Part shown: piece by piece, positions 17,392 through 25,576 of the stretch
Layout of the letters: every line of letters begins with the position of its first letter
Numbering within the stretch: position 1 is the first letter of the stretch
DNA from: Streptomyces sparsogenes
Lineage (GTDB): Bacteria > Actinomycetota > Actinomycetes > Streptomycetales > Streptomycetaceae
NCBI RefSeq assembly: GCF_001704635.1
Contig: NZ_MAXF01000093.1
Coordinates: 1 to 64,000 of the forward strand
Length of the DNA stretch: 64,000 nucleotides
Direction: 5' to 3'
Made by a program: the position numbers and the translations under genes
The notes under the pieces: model-generated
Seen by the model: only the letters and a program-made list of their open reading frames with translations
Database searches by the model: none
Told to the model about the DNA's origin: nothing

Positions 17392-19218
17392 TCATCTGTC
17401 AGATGGCGATGCGGTCTTCCATTTCTGAGCGTCGCCTTCATCGCATTCGCTCGTCTGCAGTTGATAGCCTTTCTCCAAAGGGGAGTCGGTGTCTTTCAGG
17501 CAGAGACGTGTCTTCATGTTGTGCAGAGTGGAATTCTCGCCGGAAATATCCCACCGTTGATAATCGCCTTCATTGCATGAAAACGTGTAGACCTGGCCGG
17601 ATTCGTTACTCTCCAAGCAGAGGTCAGTCGTCACGTCACGCAGTTCGAACTCTTCCTCGGAGATCTTCCACTTCCCCTCCTCGCTCCCATTGTCGGAGCA
17701 GTCGCTCAAGTGCGGGCCACCGGAGCCGCTGCCGCTCAAGCAGCGATCAGACGCCACATTGCGCAGAACGGAACTGTCGCCGGAGACGGTCCACTTCTGG
17801 CGATCGCTGCTGTCGCATTCGATCGTGCGCAACGTGCCGTCGTCGCCGCCGTCCAGGCAGCGATCGGTCGCCGCATTGCGCAGTACGGACTTGTTGGATA
17901 TGTTCCACTTCTGCTGATCGGTGCGATCGCATGTGGACATACTCAGCTCACCGGCATCGTCGCTGCCCATGCACATATCGCCTGCTGCATCGCGCAGACT
18001 GAACGCCTTCCCGGACGCAGTCCATTTCTGGTAACCGCCACCATTGCAATCGAATGCGTAAGCTTCTTCGTCGCCGTTACTGTCCAGGCAACGTCCGGTC
18101 GCCGCGTTGGTGAATGTTTTTACGGTCGAGTCTAATGCTTTTGGGGGTGCCGCGGCCTTCGCCGGGGGTTCGCGGGGGACGTCTTTCCCTGTGAGGACTC
18201 CTCCGACGGGGTTTTCTGCGGTGTACTGCTCTGTGAGGCGTGCGACGGGGAGGCGCCGTCGTTCTTGTCGTCGCCTCGGTTCGGGAGCCAGATGAGGGCG
18301 ACGGCGACGGCGATCGCGACGACGGCGAGCGCCGCAATGCCCGTTACCAGTCGGCGCTTCCGGGGATTCCCCGGCCGCCCCCCGGATTGCGGGTCGTAGA
18401 CGGTTCTCGGGGGTATGGACGGCGAGGCGGGCGTCGCGGAAGGCGTCGCGGAAGGCGTCTGGGCCGACTGGGTCGACGGCTGAGGTTGCATGGGCAAGGA
18501 AGGCCGGGGGTAGCCATCCGGCGGTCGGAAGCACCTCGGTCAGGCCGAGCTTGGCTCCGGCCTGTCGGCAGAGGGCCACCACCTCGGCGGGCGTGGGCCG
18601 CGCCGCGGGGTCCTTCGCCAGGCAGCGGCTGATGACGGGCCGTATCTCCGCCGGGCAGGCGGAGAGATCGGGCACTTCGCGATCGATGCGGTAGAGCACG
18701 GCGGGGCCCGGCCCGTCGCCGAAGGGGTGGACACCGGTCGCGGCGACGTACCCGGTCAGGCCGAGCGCGAAGACGTCGATGGCCGGGGTCACCGGAGTGG
18801 TACCCCTGAGCTGTTCCGGAGACATGTACAAGGGGGTGCCGATACGCATGTCGGTGCCGGTCAGCGGAGTGGCCTCGGCGGCCCGCGCGATCCCGAAGTC
18901 GATGACGTCGGGGCCGTCCGGCGCCAGGATGACATTCCCCGGCTTGAGATCCCGGTGGGTGACCTGCACCGCGTGGATGGCCTCCAGTGCGTGGGCCACG
19001 CCCGCGATCAGCCGCAGGGCCGCGTCCGGCGGCAGCGGCCCGTGCGTGGTCACCGCCGCCGCGAGTGACAGGCCCGGGGCGTTGGCGAGAATACTCCGGG
19101 ACGTCGGGTAGCTCCCAACGGGACGACGGCCCCCAGGCAGGGGTCCGCTCGCTCCGTTGGCCGGGTGCGGGGTGGGTCGAGCCGCCCGAGCGCGACGCGG
19201 TCCCCGCCCATCAGTCAC
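17392..19218 (-). pseudogene. Degenerate receptor Ser/Thr kinase with C-terminal ricin-type lectin repeats
   Basis: The frame reads a kinase C-lobe with catalytic HRDLKPGN, DFGIARA, SPEQLRG and DVFALG. The entire N-lobe is missing: no glycine loop and no VAIK-type lysine, with similarity starting only at APGLSLAAAVTTHGPLP. Between about 18170 and 18500 the sensible frame is a different one: it encodes a Pro/Ser/Thr linker and a clear transmembrane helix (RRLVTGIAALAVVAIAVAVA). The main frame there gives Arg-rich nonsense. After about 18170 the first frame resumes with six repeats of the type LRNVASDRCL plus QKW, i.e. two beta-trefoils of ricin-B type. The head deletion and two frame changes indicate a pseudogene. 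G-runs near 18168-18185 could also hold sequencing errors. Confidence 0.8.
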
Positions 19219-19384
19219 GCGCCCGGGAGCGGGCCTCGTGGAGCCGCACCTTGGTGCGGTTTCCGCAGCGGCTCATCGAGCACCAGCGGCGGTTGTGTGC
19301 GGGCGAGCGGTCCACGAAGCGCAGGGCGCAGCGCTCGGAGCCGCAGGTACGGACGCCGTACCAGAGCCATGCGTCATCCGGCCT
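19211..19384 (-). pseudogene. 3' remnant of a CGNR zinc-finger regulator gene
   Basis: About 57 residues ending at TGA 19211 carry the C-terminal zinc-finger of CGNR/ABATE-type proteins: RTCGSERCALRFVDRSP, then RRWCSMSRCGNRTKVRLH. The usual N-terminal ligand domain of over 100 residues is absent; upstream sequence is antisense to the CPCC gene. The remnant abuts the headless kinase pseudogene. Confidence 0.65.
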
Positions 19385-19444
19385 GCTTTCGCTGGGCATC
19401 AGAAAGCCCCGTACTGTGATCGATAGACTGCGGTCGAGGTGAAC

Positions 19445-19714
19445 ATGGAGGACGAGACAGAGACCGTCTGCCGGGTCTGCGGATACGAGGATGAGGTGTT
19501 CTGGGAGGGGGGCTGGCCGACGGCGGCCATCTGCCCGTGCTGCGGCAATGAGTCCGATGTCGGCGACGCCAGTGTCATGGGCTTGCGCAACTACCGCGGT
19601 TACTGGGTAGGGCGCGGGGCCCCGTGGAACGACTCGTTGGAAGAGCGCAGGCGAAAGAGCCAAGGCTGGGACTTGCTGAAGCAGATGGCCAACGTCCCGC
19701 CGCAGTGGCGCTGA
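19445..19714 (+). CDS. Small CPCC-type zinc-ribbon protein
   Basis: Protein of 89 residues with two Cys pairs, CRVCGYED near residue 9 and CPCCGNESDVGD near residue 30. This layout is typical of the cysteine-rich CPCC family, presumed to bind zinc. The rest is polar and Trp-rich (GYWVGRGAPWNDSLEERRRK). The ATG at 19445 is selected because GAGG lies 5 nt upstream. No partner gene is evident; its surroundings are a gene-decay zone, and function is unknown. Confidence 0.75.
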   Translation: MEDETETVCRVCGYEDEVFWEGGWPTAAICPCCGNESDVGDASVMGLRNYRGYWVGRGAPWNDSLEERRRKSQGWDLLKQMANVPPQWR

Positions 19715-19734
19715 TCAGGGCGAGTGTGGCCGCC

Positions 19735-20028
19735 TCATGCGGCGAGTCGTCGGCAGCGGATGAGGGCGGCGGCAATGCGAGTACGGTGCCATCTCCGCAG
19801 GTGGTCGTATTCGTAGCCCTTTTCCGCATGGAGTTTGGCGGGTTTGCGCCGTCTTGGTCCGCGGCGGGAGCGGATCGGTGGTATGCCCCGGACCAGGGGC
19901 TCCAGTCCCGTACCTCCCGGTCCCCGTACCGCCGTCGGCCGCCGCCCTGCGGACACCGGCGCCACCGGAACCACCCGCTGAAACAGTTTCCCTAGCCCGT
20001 CAGGGACCAGACGATCCACGATCGTCAC
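19735..20028 (-). pseudogene. Internally deleted IS5-type transposase remnant
   Basis: A 97-residue frame keeps the start of an IS5-family transposase (VDRLVPDGLGKLFQRVVP). It then jumps directly to an internal catalytic-region segment (IPPIRSRRGPRRRKPAKLHA, then EKGYEYDHLRRW) and breaks off. The central part with the first DDE residues and the whole 3' end are missing. No intact terminal repeats were recognised. GTG start at 20028. Confidence 0.65.
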
Positions 20029-20067
20029 ACTCGAACACTACCGACCGGCGCCAAATGCAACGCCGTC

Positions 20068-21921
20068 TTAGTAGGGCACCGTGTCGCACCAGGTCTCCGC
20101 CCAGGCGGAGGCGCCGTGGGTGTTGGCGGCGCGCACCGTGACGCAGATCTCGTCGCCGGAGAACGGGCCCTTGATCGTGTAGCTGGTGCCCCCGGTGGAG
20201 TAGACCGTGTTGACGTTCTTCTCCGTGTAGTTGCTGCCCTTGTTGGTGTAGTGGATGTCGTACCTGGTCGCCCGGGAGATTGCCGACCAGCTCACCTTGA
20301 GCGGCATGTCACACGCGCCGACACACGAGTTGGTGTAATCAAGCCGGTAGCTCTTCATGGCAGGCGGCGGCGAGCCGGAGGAGGTGCCGCTGGAACCGGA
20401 TGAACCTCCGCCGCCCGCTGTTGACTTACCGCCGCCGGAGCCCGGAGAAGAGCCGGACCCGCCGTTGTCGGAACCACTGTCGCCACTGGACGAACTGCTG
20501 CCGCCGTCGTCACTGTCCGACGACCCGGAGCTACGGCTGCTCTTCTGGGTGTTCGGCTTATCCGTCTCCTTCTTACCGCCATCGCCCGTGTTCTTCTTCT
20601 TGACACCCTTGGAAGGTGAACTGCTGGGCGTGCTCGGCGAGGTGCTGTCACCAGGAGCTGCACTCGTGCCACGGCTTGGTGACTGGGCATGCGTTCCGCC
20701 CCCGTCGCCACCCCCAAAGGGCTGAAGCAGGGCGACCGTGCCGCCGCCTGCGGTGATGACGACGACGATGGGCAGCGCGATGAGCCTGCGGCGCCGACGA
20801 GACTCCCTCTCCCTCTCCCTCTCCCTCTCCCGGTCCCGCTTCGCGGCTCCGGCGCCCGGGTCGGCCGGAGCGCCTGGGTCGGCCGGAGCGCCTGGGTCGC
20901 CCGGGGCGCCTGGGCCGGCTTCGGGAGGCCCGTCCTTCGGCCGTAGCCCGAGGGTCGCCAGGTCCGTGGACCCCTCCCGTAGTGGCGCCGCCTCGGCGTC
21001 GAGCAGCCGTGCGGACTGCCGCGCGAGGTGCGCGACGACGTCGGCAGGCAGCCAGGCGCCGCGCGTGGCGCGGGGACGGACCCGCTCGGTGTCCTCCAAC
21101 AAGGCGTCCACGTCCGGCCGTTGATCGGCGTCCTTCACCAGACAACGGGCGATGAGCGCCCGCAGCGAGGCGTCCTCGACACCCGTCAGATCGGGTTCGC
21201 CCTCCACGATCTCGAACATCACCGCGTGCTGATTGCCCGCGCTCTTCCCGAACGGCAGTTGCCCGGTCGCCGCATACGTCAGCACGCACCCGAGGGTGAA
21301 CACGTCGCTCTTGACCCCCGCGCGCTGCCCGCGCACCTGCTCCGGCGACATGAACCCGGGAGACCCGACGACCATCCCCGTACTGGTCAACAAGGAGTCG
21401 ACAGACGTCTCCAGAGCCCGCGCGATCCCGAAGTCGATGACCTTCGTGCCGTCCATGGTGAGCATGACGTTGGACGGCTTCAGATCGCGATGCACGATCC
21501 CGGCGCCGTGAATGTCCTTGAGCGCCTTCAGCAGCCCGTCGGCGAGGGCGTGCAGGGTCGCCGTCGGCAACGGCCCGTGGCGTCGTACGACTTGCTCAAG
21601 CGAGAGCCCGGCGACGTACCCCGTGGCGACCCACGGCGGTTCGTCGTCCGGACCCGAGTCGAGTACCGGCGCCGTGTACCGCTCCCCGACCTTCCGCGCC
21701 GCCTCGATCTCCCGCCGGAACCGTGCCCTGAAGTGCGCGTCGGACACATGCTCTTCGTGTACCACCTTCACGGCTACGGTCCGACCGCTGTCCGACCGCG
21801 CGAGGAAGACCCGCCCCATGCCGCCGGCACCAAGCCGCCCAAGCAGCAGATACGGGCCTATACGCGCCGGGTCGCTCGCCGCGAGCGGCTTGATGGCCCC
21901 ATCGACATCGTCGTCCCGCAT
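20068..21921 (-). CDS. Membrane receptor Ser/Thr protein kinase with a fibronectin III ectodomain
   Basis: PknB-type kinase of 617 residues. The catalytic domain is complete: glycine loop GAGGMGRV (31-38), Lys52 in VAVKVV, HRDLKPSN (from 144), DFG from 163, and an SPEQVRG activation segment. A repetitive linker follows (GAPADPGAPADPG, then RERERERE, then RRRRR as a cytoplasmic anchor), and then one transmembrane helix (LIALPIVVVITAGGGTVALL). Outside lie about 130 Ser/Gly/Lys-rich residues and a C-terminal domain of about 95 residues of fibronectin III type (YRLDYTNSCVGACDMPLKVS to AWAETWCDTV), with four cysteines. ATG 21921 is preferred because GGGGGAG sits 4-5 nt upstream. It would sense an extracellular cue and phosphorylate cytoplasmic proteins. 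Confidence 0.88.
   Translation of the reverse strand: MRDDDVDGAIKPLAASDPARIGPYLLLGRLGAGGMGRVFLARSDSGRTVAVKVVHEEHVSDAHFRARFRREIEAARKVGERYTAPVLDSGPDDEPPWVATGYVAGLSLEQVVRRHGPLPTATLHALADGLLKALKDIHGAGIVHRDLKPSNVMLTMDGTKVIDFGIARALETSVDSLLTSTGMVVGSPGFMSPEQVRGQRAGVKSDVFTLGCVLTYAATGQLPFGKSAGNQHAVMFEIVEGEPDLTGVEDASLRALIARCLVKDADQRPDVDALLEDTERVRPRATRGAWLPADVVAHLARQSARLLDAEAAPLREGSTDLATLGLRPKDGPPEAGPGAPGDPGAPADPGAPADPGAGAAKRDRERERERERESRRRRRLIALPIVVVITAGGGTVALLQPFGGGDGGGTHAQSPSRGTSAAPGDSTSPSTPSSSPSKGVKKKNTGDGGKKETDKPNTQKSSRSSGSSDSDDGGSSSSSGDSGSDNGGSGSSPGSGGGKSTAGGGGSSGSSGTSSGSPPPAMKSYRLDYTNSCVGACDMPLKVSWSAISRATRYDIHYTNKGSNYTEKNVNTVYSTGGTSYTIKGPFSGDEICVTVRAANTHGASAWAETWCDTVPY
20803..20831. repeat. CTCCCT hexamer microsatellite in the kinase juxtamembrane linker
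   Basis: Nearly five copies of CTCCCT, read on the minus strand as an Arg-Glu repeat. The unit is six bases, so copy-number change keeps the frame. Confidence 0.85.
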
Positions 21922-21988
21922 TGGCTCCCCCGTCATCTTCGCCTGGTCCACGGCGCAACCCGGATGAGGATAGACGGTGCGGGGCGGG

Positions 21989-22216
21989 TCAGGTGATCGG
22001 GAACTCCCCGCGCTTGACGGCGGAGACGAACGCGGACCACGCGGACGGCTCGAACGCGAGCGCCGGGCCCTCGGGGGCCTTGCTGTCGCGGACGGGTATG
22101 TCGGCGTGGCCTCGGGCGACCTCAAGGCATTCGCCCTGATCGCCGCCGCTGTAGCTCGACTTGTACCACCCGGTGAGGGTGGACGCGTCGGAGACGGTGT
22201 GCTCACTGCTGACCAT
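21989..22216 (-). CDS. DUF397 domain protein
   Basis: Protein of 75 residues of the DUF397 family (WYKSSYSGGDQGECLEVA, then VRDSKAPEGPALAFEPSAWS, then FVSAVKRGEF). In streptomycetes these small proteins are encoded next to XRE/DUF5753 regulators and act with them, BldB/WhiJ being the best-known cases. Here the ATG lies 14 nt inside the end of the upstream XRE gene, with GGAGGA upstream, so the pair is coupled. Confidence 0.9.
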   Translation of the reverse strand: MVSSEHTVSDASTLTGWYKSSYSGGDQGECLEVARGHADIPVRDSKAPEGPALAFEPSAWSAFVSAVKRGEFPIT

Positions 22217-23027
22217 GCGCGTGTTCCTCCGCTGCCGCTCTGACGAGGGCCACTGACTCCTGGTGCGACAACGCGTCGCCCAGGGCCAGAGAGTAGGCGG
22301 TCTGGCTGGCCTTCACCAGTGACGGATCGTCCATCAAGTTGCCAGTGAGGAAGCCCTCGACGTAGGCCACCGGGGCCGAGTCCTCAAAGCTCAAGAGAGT
22401 GAGCAGACTCTGCTGGAGCGCGTGAGCCCCAGCGCTGTAGGGCAGTACGTGCAGCGGCAGCCGTCCCGCTTCGGCCATATCCGCGATCTTGTGGAGCTGT
22501 TCCGCCATGACCTGGGGGCCACCGACGGTACGTCGCAGTACGGCTTCGTCGAGAAGCGTCCACACGACAGGATTCAACGGCCCATCCAAAATCCAGGCGC
22601 GCTCCGTTCGGATGACGACGTCCTCGTCAAGCTCCTCCGCCGTGTGGTTGGGCCGGTACGCGCTGAACAGGGCCCGTGCGTAGGCGGGAGTCTGGAGCAC
22701 CCCAGGAACAAGGGTGAGCGCGAACTGCTGGATCAGTGTGGCCTGTTGCTCCAACTCTGCCACGGACGCGAAGTGGTCGGTCCACTTCGACTCCAAGTCC
22801 TCCAGCCACCGCGCGAAGAACCCATCCGTCCCCAGCGCCTGATCGATCCGCACCGCGTCGTCCGGCCTGGGCAACCGGCGTCCCGCCTCCCAGTGGCTGA
22901 TCAGCGTGGGGGAGCACACCACGATCTCGCTCAGCGCCTCCTGCGTCATGCCGGCCGCGATGCGGCGGAGCTTCAGCTCCTCCCCGTACTTCTCCCTGGG
23001 TGTGCGTGGCCTTCGATCCATCTTCAT
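22203..23027 (-). CDS. XRE family regulator with DUF5753 domain (WhiJ-like)
   Basis: Regulator of 274 residues. The helix-turn-helix lies at about residues 12-65 (LRRIAAGMTQEALSEIVVCS, then HWEAGRRLPRPDDAVRI). The remainder is a DUF5753 domain with the usual FALTLVPGVLQTPAYARALF motif, ALVRAAA near the end, and GRLPLHVLPYSAGAH in the middle. It overlaps the DUF397 gene by 14 nt, forming the standard two-gene module linked to developmental control in Streptomyces. GGGGAG precedes the ATG. Confidence 0.9.
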   Translation of the reverse strand: MKMDRRPRTPREKYGEELKLRRIAAGMTQEALSEIVVCSPTLISHWEAGRRLPRPDDAVRIDQALGTDGFFARWLEDLESKWTDHFASVAELEQQATLIQQFALTLVPGVLQTPAYARALFSAYRPNHTAEELDEDVVIRTERAWILDGPLNPVVWTLLDEAVLRRTVGGPQVMAEQLHKIADMAEAGRLPLHVLPYSAGAHALQQSLLTLLSFEDSAPVAYVEGFLTGNLMDDPSLVKASQTAYSLALGDALSHQESVALVRAAAEEHAHGQQ

Positions 23028-23150
23028 GGGCTGTGACTCCCCGAGTTGAAAGGTGCGAGGTCAGGCTTGCCCTGCTAGCAGCGTAGCCAGAACAGCCACC
23101 ACTCTGTGAGGAAAGCGCCACACAGCGTGAACCGAACCTCAATGGAGCTG

Positions 23151-23480
23151 ATGAACGTGAGTACCGGGCTGCGCCTGCTGCCGTGGTCGGACCCCGACGG
23201 CAAGCCGTGTTATCTGGCGTCGGACGGCGGGGACAGCCCGCTGAGTCGGCGTGCGGACGTGATCGAGGCCATGCAGCTGTCCATGGGTGCGGAACTCCTC
23301 CGGCACGCCAGGGCGCTGCTGGACGCGCCCAAGGCAGACGCGCGAGAGCTCCGCTACCTCGCGGAACGCCTGTGTGAGGCGTTGCGCGATGTGCTGCGGG
23401 TCGCCGAGAGCAGGGGCGCCCGCCTGCCCTCGTACGACGAAGGCGACGGCCCGGCACCCGCCGGGGGCGGCCGTGACTGA
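23151..23480 (+). CDS. Conserved small streptomycete protein next to the XRE/DUF397 pair
   Basis: About 109 residues, beginning STGLRLLPWSDPDGKPCYLA, with an alpha-helical centre (VIEAMQLSMGAELLRHARAL, then YLAERLCEALRDVLRVAES) and a Gly/Pro tail. This type is commonly found beside XRE/DUF5753 genes and has no assigned function. The start is uncertain: ATG 23151 has GGAG only 3 nt upstream, while GTG 23157 has better spacing, and ATG 23142 is also in frame. Divergent from the XRE gene; overlaps the next gene by 8 nt. Confidence 0.7.
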   Translation: MNVSTGLRLLPWSDPDGKPCYLASDGGDSPLSRRADVIEAMQLSMGAELLRHARALLDAPKADARELRYLAERLCEALRDVLRVAESRGARLPSYDEGDGPAPAGGGRD

Positions 23481-23721
23481 CTGGCAGATCGGTCCCGTTC
23501 CGGGCCGGGGCTTGCGTCGGGCCGATGGGGAACTCACGTTGCCACTCCACATCAGCCAAGGCGGACAGCATCGCGCCATCCCCGAACTGGAGCTGACCTC
23601 CGCTGAGGCGGAGCAGTTGCACGCGGCCCTGTGCTACGCGCTCGGTGAGCAGCCGCCTCCGCTCGATGCGCCCGAGTGCCGTCAGCCCGTCCACTACCCA
23701 GGCGGCCGACAGCGGTACTGA
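23473..23721 (+). CDS. Small hypothetical protein coupled to the preceding gene
   Basis: 82 residues from a GTG inside the end of the upstream gene (8-nt overlap), with GGGGGCGG upstream. The centre reads LTLPLHISQGGQHRAIPELE, then LTSAEAEQLHAALCYALGE, a pattern seen in small hypothetical proteins of actinomycetes. No domain or membrane segment is recognised. Probably works with its coupled neighbour. Confidence 0.65.
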   Translation: MTDWQIGPVPGRGLRRADGELTLPLHISQGGQHRAIPELELTSAEAEQLHAALCYALGEQPPPLDAPECRQPVHYPGGRQRY

Positions 23722-23898
23722 AGTCGGCCGCTTGAGCGCTCCGCGCTGGGTACGCAGTGGTTCCGCTCCGCTGCGCTACGCGGTGGGCTCCGCTGCGCTC
23801 CGCCGCAGCTGCTGCCGCGCGGTGGCCGACCGGTCAGCCCAACGGTGCGCTCGATCGGGGCGCGGGAGCGCGACGGACAGGCGACTGTCGCAGGTCTT

Positions 23899-23968
23899 AT
23901 TTGTGGTGAGTATGAGACGGCGACACGCCGAAGCGACGGCGTGTCGCTGTCTCATACTCACCACAAAT
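23899..23968. terminator. 32-bp near-perfect palindrome between convergent genes
   Basis: Arms of 32 nt pair with a single mismatch (a G/T position that would be a wobble in RNA) around the loop AAGCGA. The stem is unusually AT-containing for this genome (ATTTGTGGTGAGTATGAGAC at the outer part). Its position between a plus-strand gene ending at 23721 and a minus-strand gene ending at 24046 fits a bidirectional terminator. The remaining spacer 23722-23898 holds only short CGCTCCGCTGCGCT-like repeats and no gene. Confidence 0.7.
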
Positions 23969-24045
23969 GCACGCGGCACGCGGGGCGCCGGCCCGGCGGG
24001 TCCCCCCGCCGGGACGGCGCTCACGGCGTGCCGTACGGCCCCGGC

Positions 24046-25392
24046 TCAGGAGCAGTACTGGGCCTGCTTGCCGATGGAGCGGTACATGCAGTCCGCGTTC
24101 TCCAGGAGTTGGAGCACCGCGTCGCGGTTACGGGCGGTCTCCCGCTCGATCACCTCGTCGGGCGGGTAGAAGCCGCCCGCGCCGCTGGAGGGCGGGTACA
24201 TCTCGAAGGTGTACGCGAAGACCTTCTGGTTGCCCCACAGCCAGTCGTCGATCGTCCCGTCCGTGATGTAGAGGTCGCTCGACTGCTCGGGGGTGTAGCC
24301 GTTGCTCGCGGCCATCTTCTTGCCGACGGCGGCGAAGGCGTCCCGGTCGTCCTGGGTCATGCCGGTCGTGGTGTCGTTGTACGTCCAGCCGAACGGCCAC
24401 AGCACCAGCTCGCTGTAGGTGTGGAAGTCGATGGCGGCCTTGATCTGCTGTTTGCCGCCGACGACGCGGCTGCGGGCGAAGTCCGCGACGACCTTGACCT
24501 CGGGGGCGGACTCGGCCTTGGCGCCGCGGTAGGTCTCGGAGCCGGTGGAGCCGGAGGAGCCGCCGCAGCAGCCCCACTTGTAGTCCCAGTTGCGGTTGAG
24601 GTCGGTGCCGACGCCGGAGGAGCCGGAGTTGGGCTGGCGGTTCTTGCGCCAGCTGCGGTAGGACCCGGTGGCGATGTCGTACTCGCCGCCGTCCGGGTTC
24701 ACGTCCGGGACGACCCAGATCTCGCGGCTGTTGACCAGGCCGGTGACCCGGGCGTCGCTGCCGTAGCCCTGGGTGAACTCGCGCACCAGGTAGAGGGCCA
24801 TCTCCACGGTGAGGTGCTCGCGGGCGTGCTGGTGGGCGGTGAAGAGCACCTCGGGCTCTGACTCGTCCGTGGCCACGTTGTCGCTGATCTTGAGCGCCAC
24901 GATGTCGCGGCCCTCGTACGACTTGCCGATGACCCGCTTGCTCAGGATGTTCGGGTACGTGGCGACCGCGTTGTTGATCTCGGTCGTGGCCTCGGCGTAG
25001 TTGTGGTACTTCGAGTCCGCGGAGGGGAAGTCGAAGGGCCGCACGGCCCGGCCGCCGGTGCGGGCCGGCGGGGTGGCCAGGGGGGTGAGCCGGTAGCCGA
25101 GGGAGCGCAGCTTGCGGGCCTGGGCCGCGTCGGCGGTGACCACGACGGAGCGGGCGTCCACCTCGTCGATCGACACGCCGGTGGCGGCGACGGCGCCGCG
25201 CTGGGCCGGGGTGGCGGGGCCCGCGATCTCGTACTGCCGCACGCTCTCGTCGGCCGAGGTGCCGGCCGAGGAGGCGGCCGCCCGGGACCCGGAGCCCGAG
25301 CCGTCGGCCTGGGCCGCGACGGGCGCCGCGAGGGCGAGGGTCAGCAGGGCGGTGAGGGCGGTGGCCCGTCTGCCGCGAATGCGAAGTCGCAT
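24046..25392 (-). CDS. Secreted M14 zinc carboxypeptidase (carboxypeptidase T-like)
   Basis: Secreted metallocarboxypeptidase of 448 residues. A Sec signal peptide (MRLRIRGRRATALTALLTLA, cut near residue 27) and a propeptide to about residue 115 precede the catalytic domain. Zinc ligands are His189 and Glu192 in AHQHAREHL and a later His in AAIDFHTYSE. The substrate-binding NRNWDYKWG and the catalytic Glu in AYTFEMYP are present. It would trim C-terminal residues from extracellular peptides. Cys-Cys in KWGCCGGSSGS and a C-terminal Cys pair suggest disulphides. It ends at the large palindrome and is divergent from the serine protease gene. Confidence 0.92.
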   Translation of the reverse strand: MRLRIRGRRATALTALLTLALAAPVAAQADGSGSGSRAAASSAGTSADESVRQYEIAGPATPAQRGAVAATGVSIDEVDARSVVVTADAAQARKLRSLGYRLTPLATPPARTGGRAVRPFDFPSADSKYHNYAEATTEINNAVATYPNILSKRVIGKSYEGRDIVALKISDNVATDESEPEVLFTAHQHAREHLTVEMALYLVREFTQGYGSDARVTGLVNSREIWVVPDVNPDGGEYDIATGSYRSWRKNRQPNSGSSGVGTDLNRNWDYKWGCCGGSSGSTGSETYRGAKAESAPEVKVVADFARSRVVGGKQQIKAAIDFHTYSELVLWPFGWTYNDTTTGMTQDDRDAFAAVGKKMAASNGYTPEQSSDLYITDGTIDDWLWGNQKVFAYTFEMYPPSSGAGGFYPPDEVIERETARNRDAVLQLLENADCMYRSIGKQAQYCS

Positions 25393-25576
25393 GAAATCTC
25401 CTGTGGGGTGGTGAGAGGCGAGCGACTGCTGCGCCAGTGTTCGGCCATGCGCATGACACGGTCAAGGGTGGGAAATGGTCGAAGCCGAAGGAACATTCGA
25501 AAGGCTCCGGTCCCGGCCGTCGCCGACGTGATCCGTCGCGGTCCGGTCCGGAGCCTCGTCAAGTGAGGGGAACCAC

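Noticed and set aside
16798..23100. A biosynthetic gene cluster or genomic island around the kinases
   Set aside because: No biosynthetic enzymes, integrase or tRNA gene are seen; the segment consists of kinases, regulators and gene remnants.
23722..23850. Small gene in the CGCTCCGCTGCGCT-like stretch
   Set aside because: Short imperfect repeats only, no start with a ribosome site and no protein-like frame.
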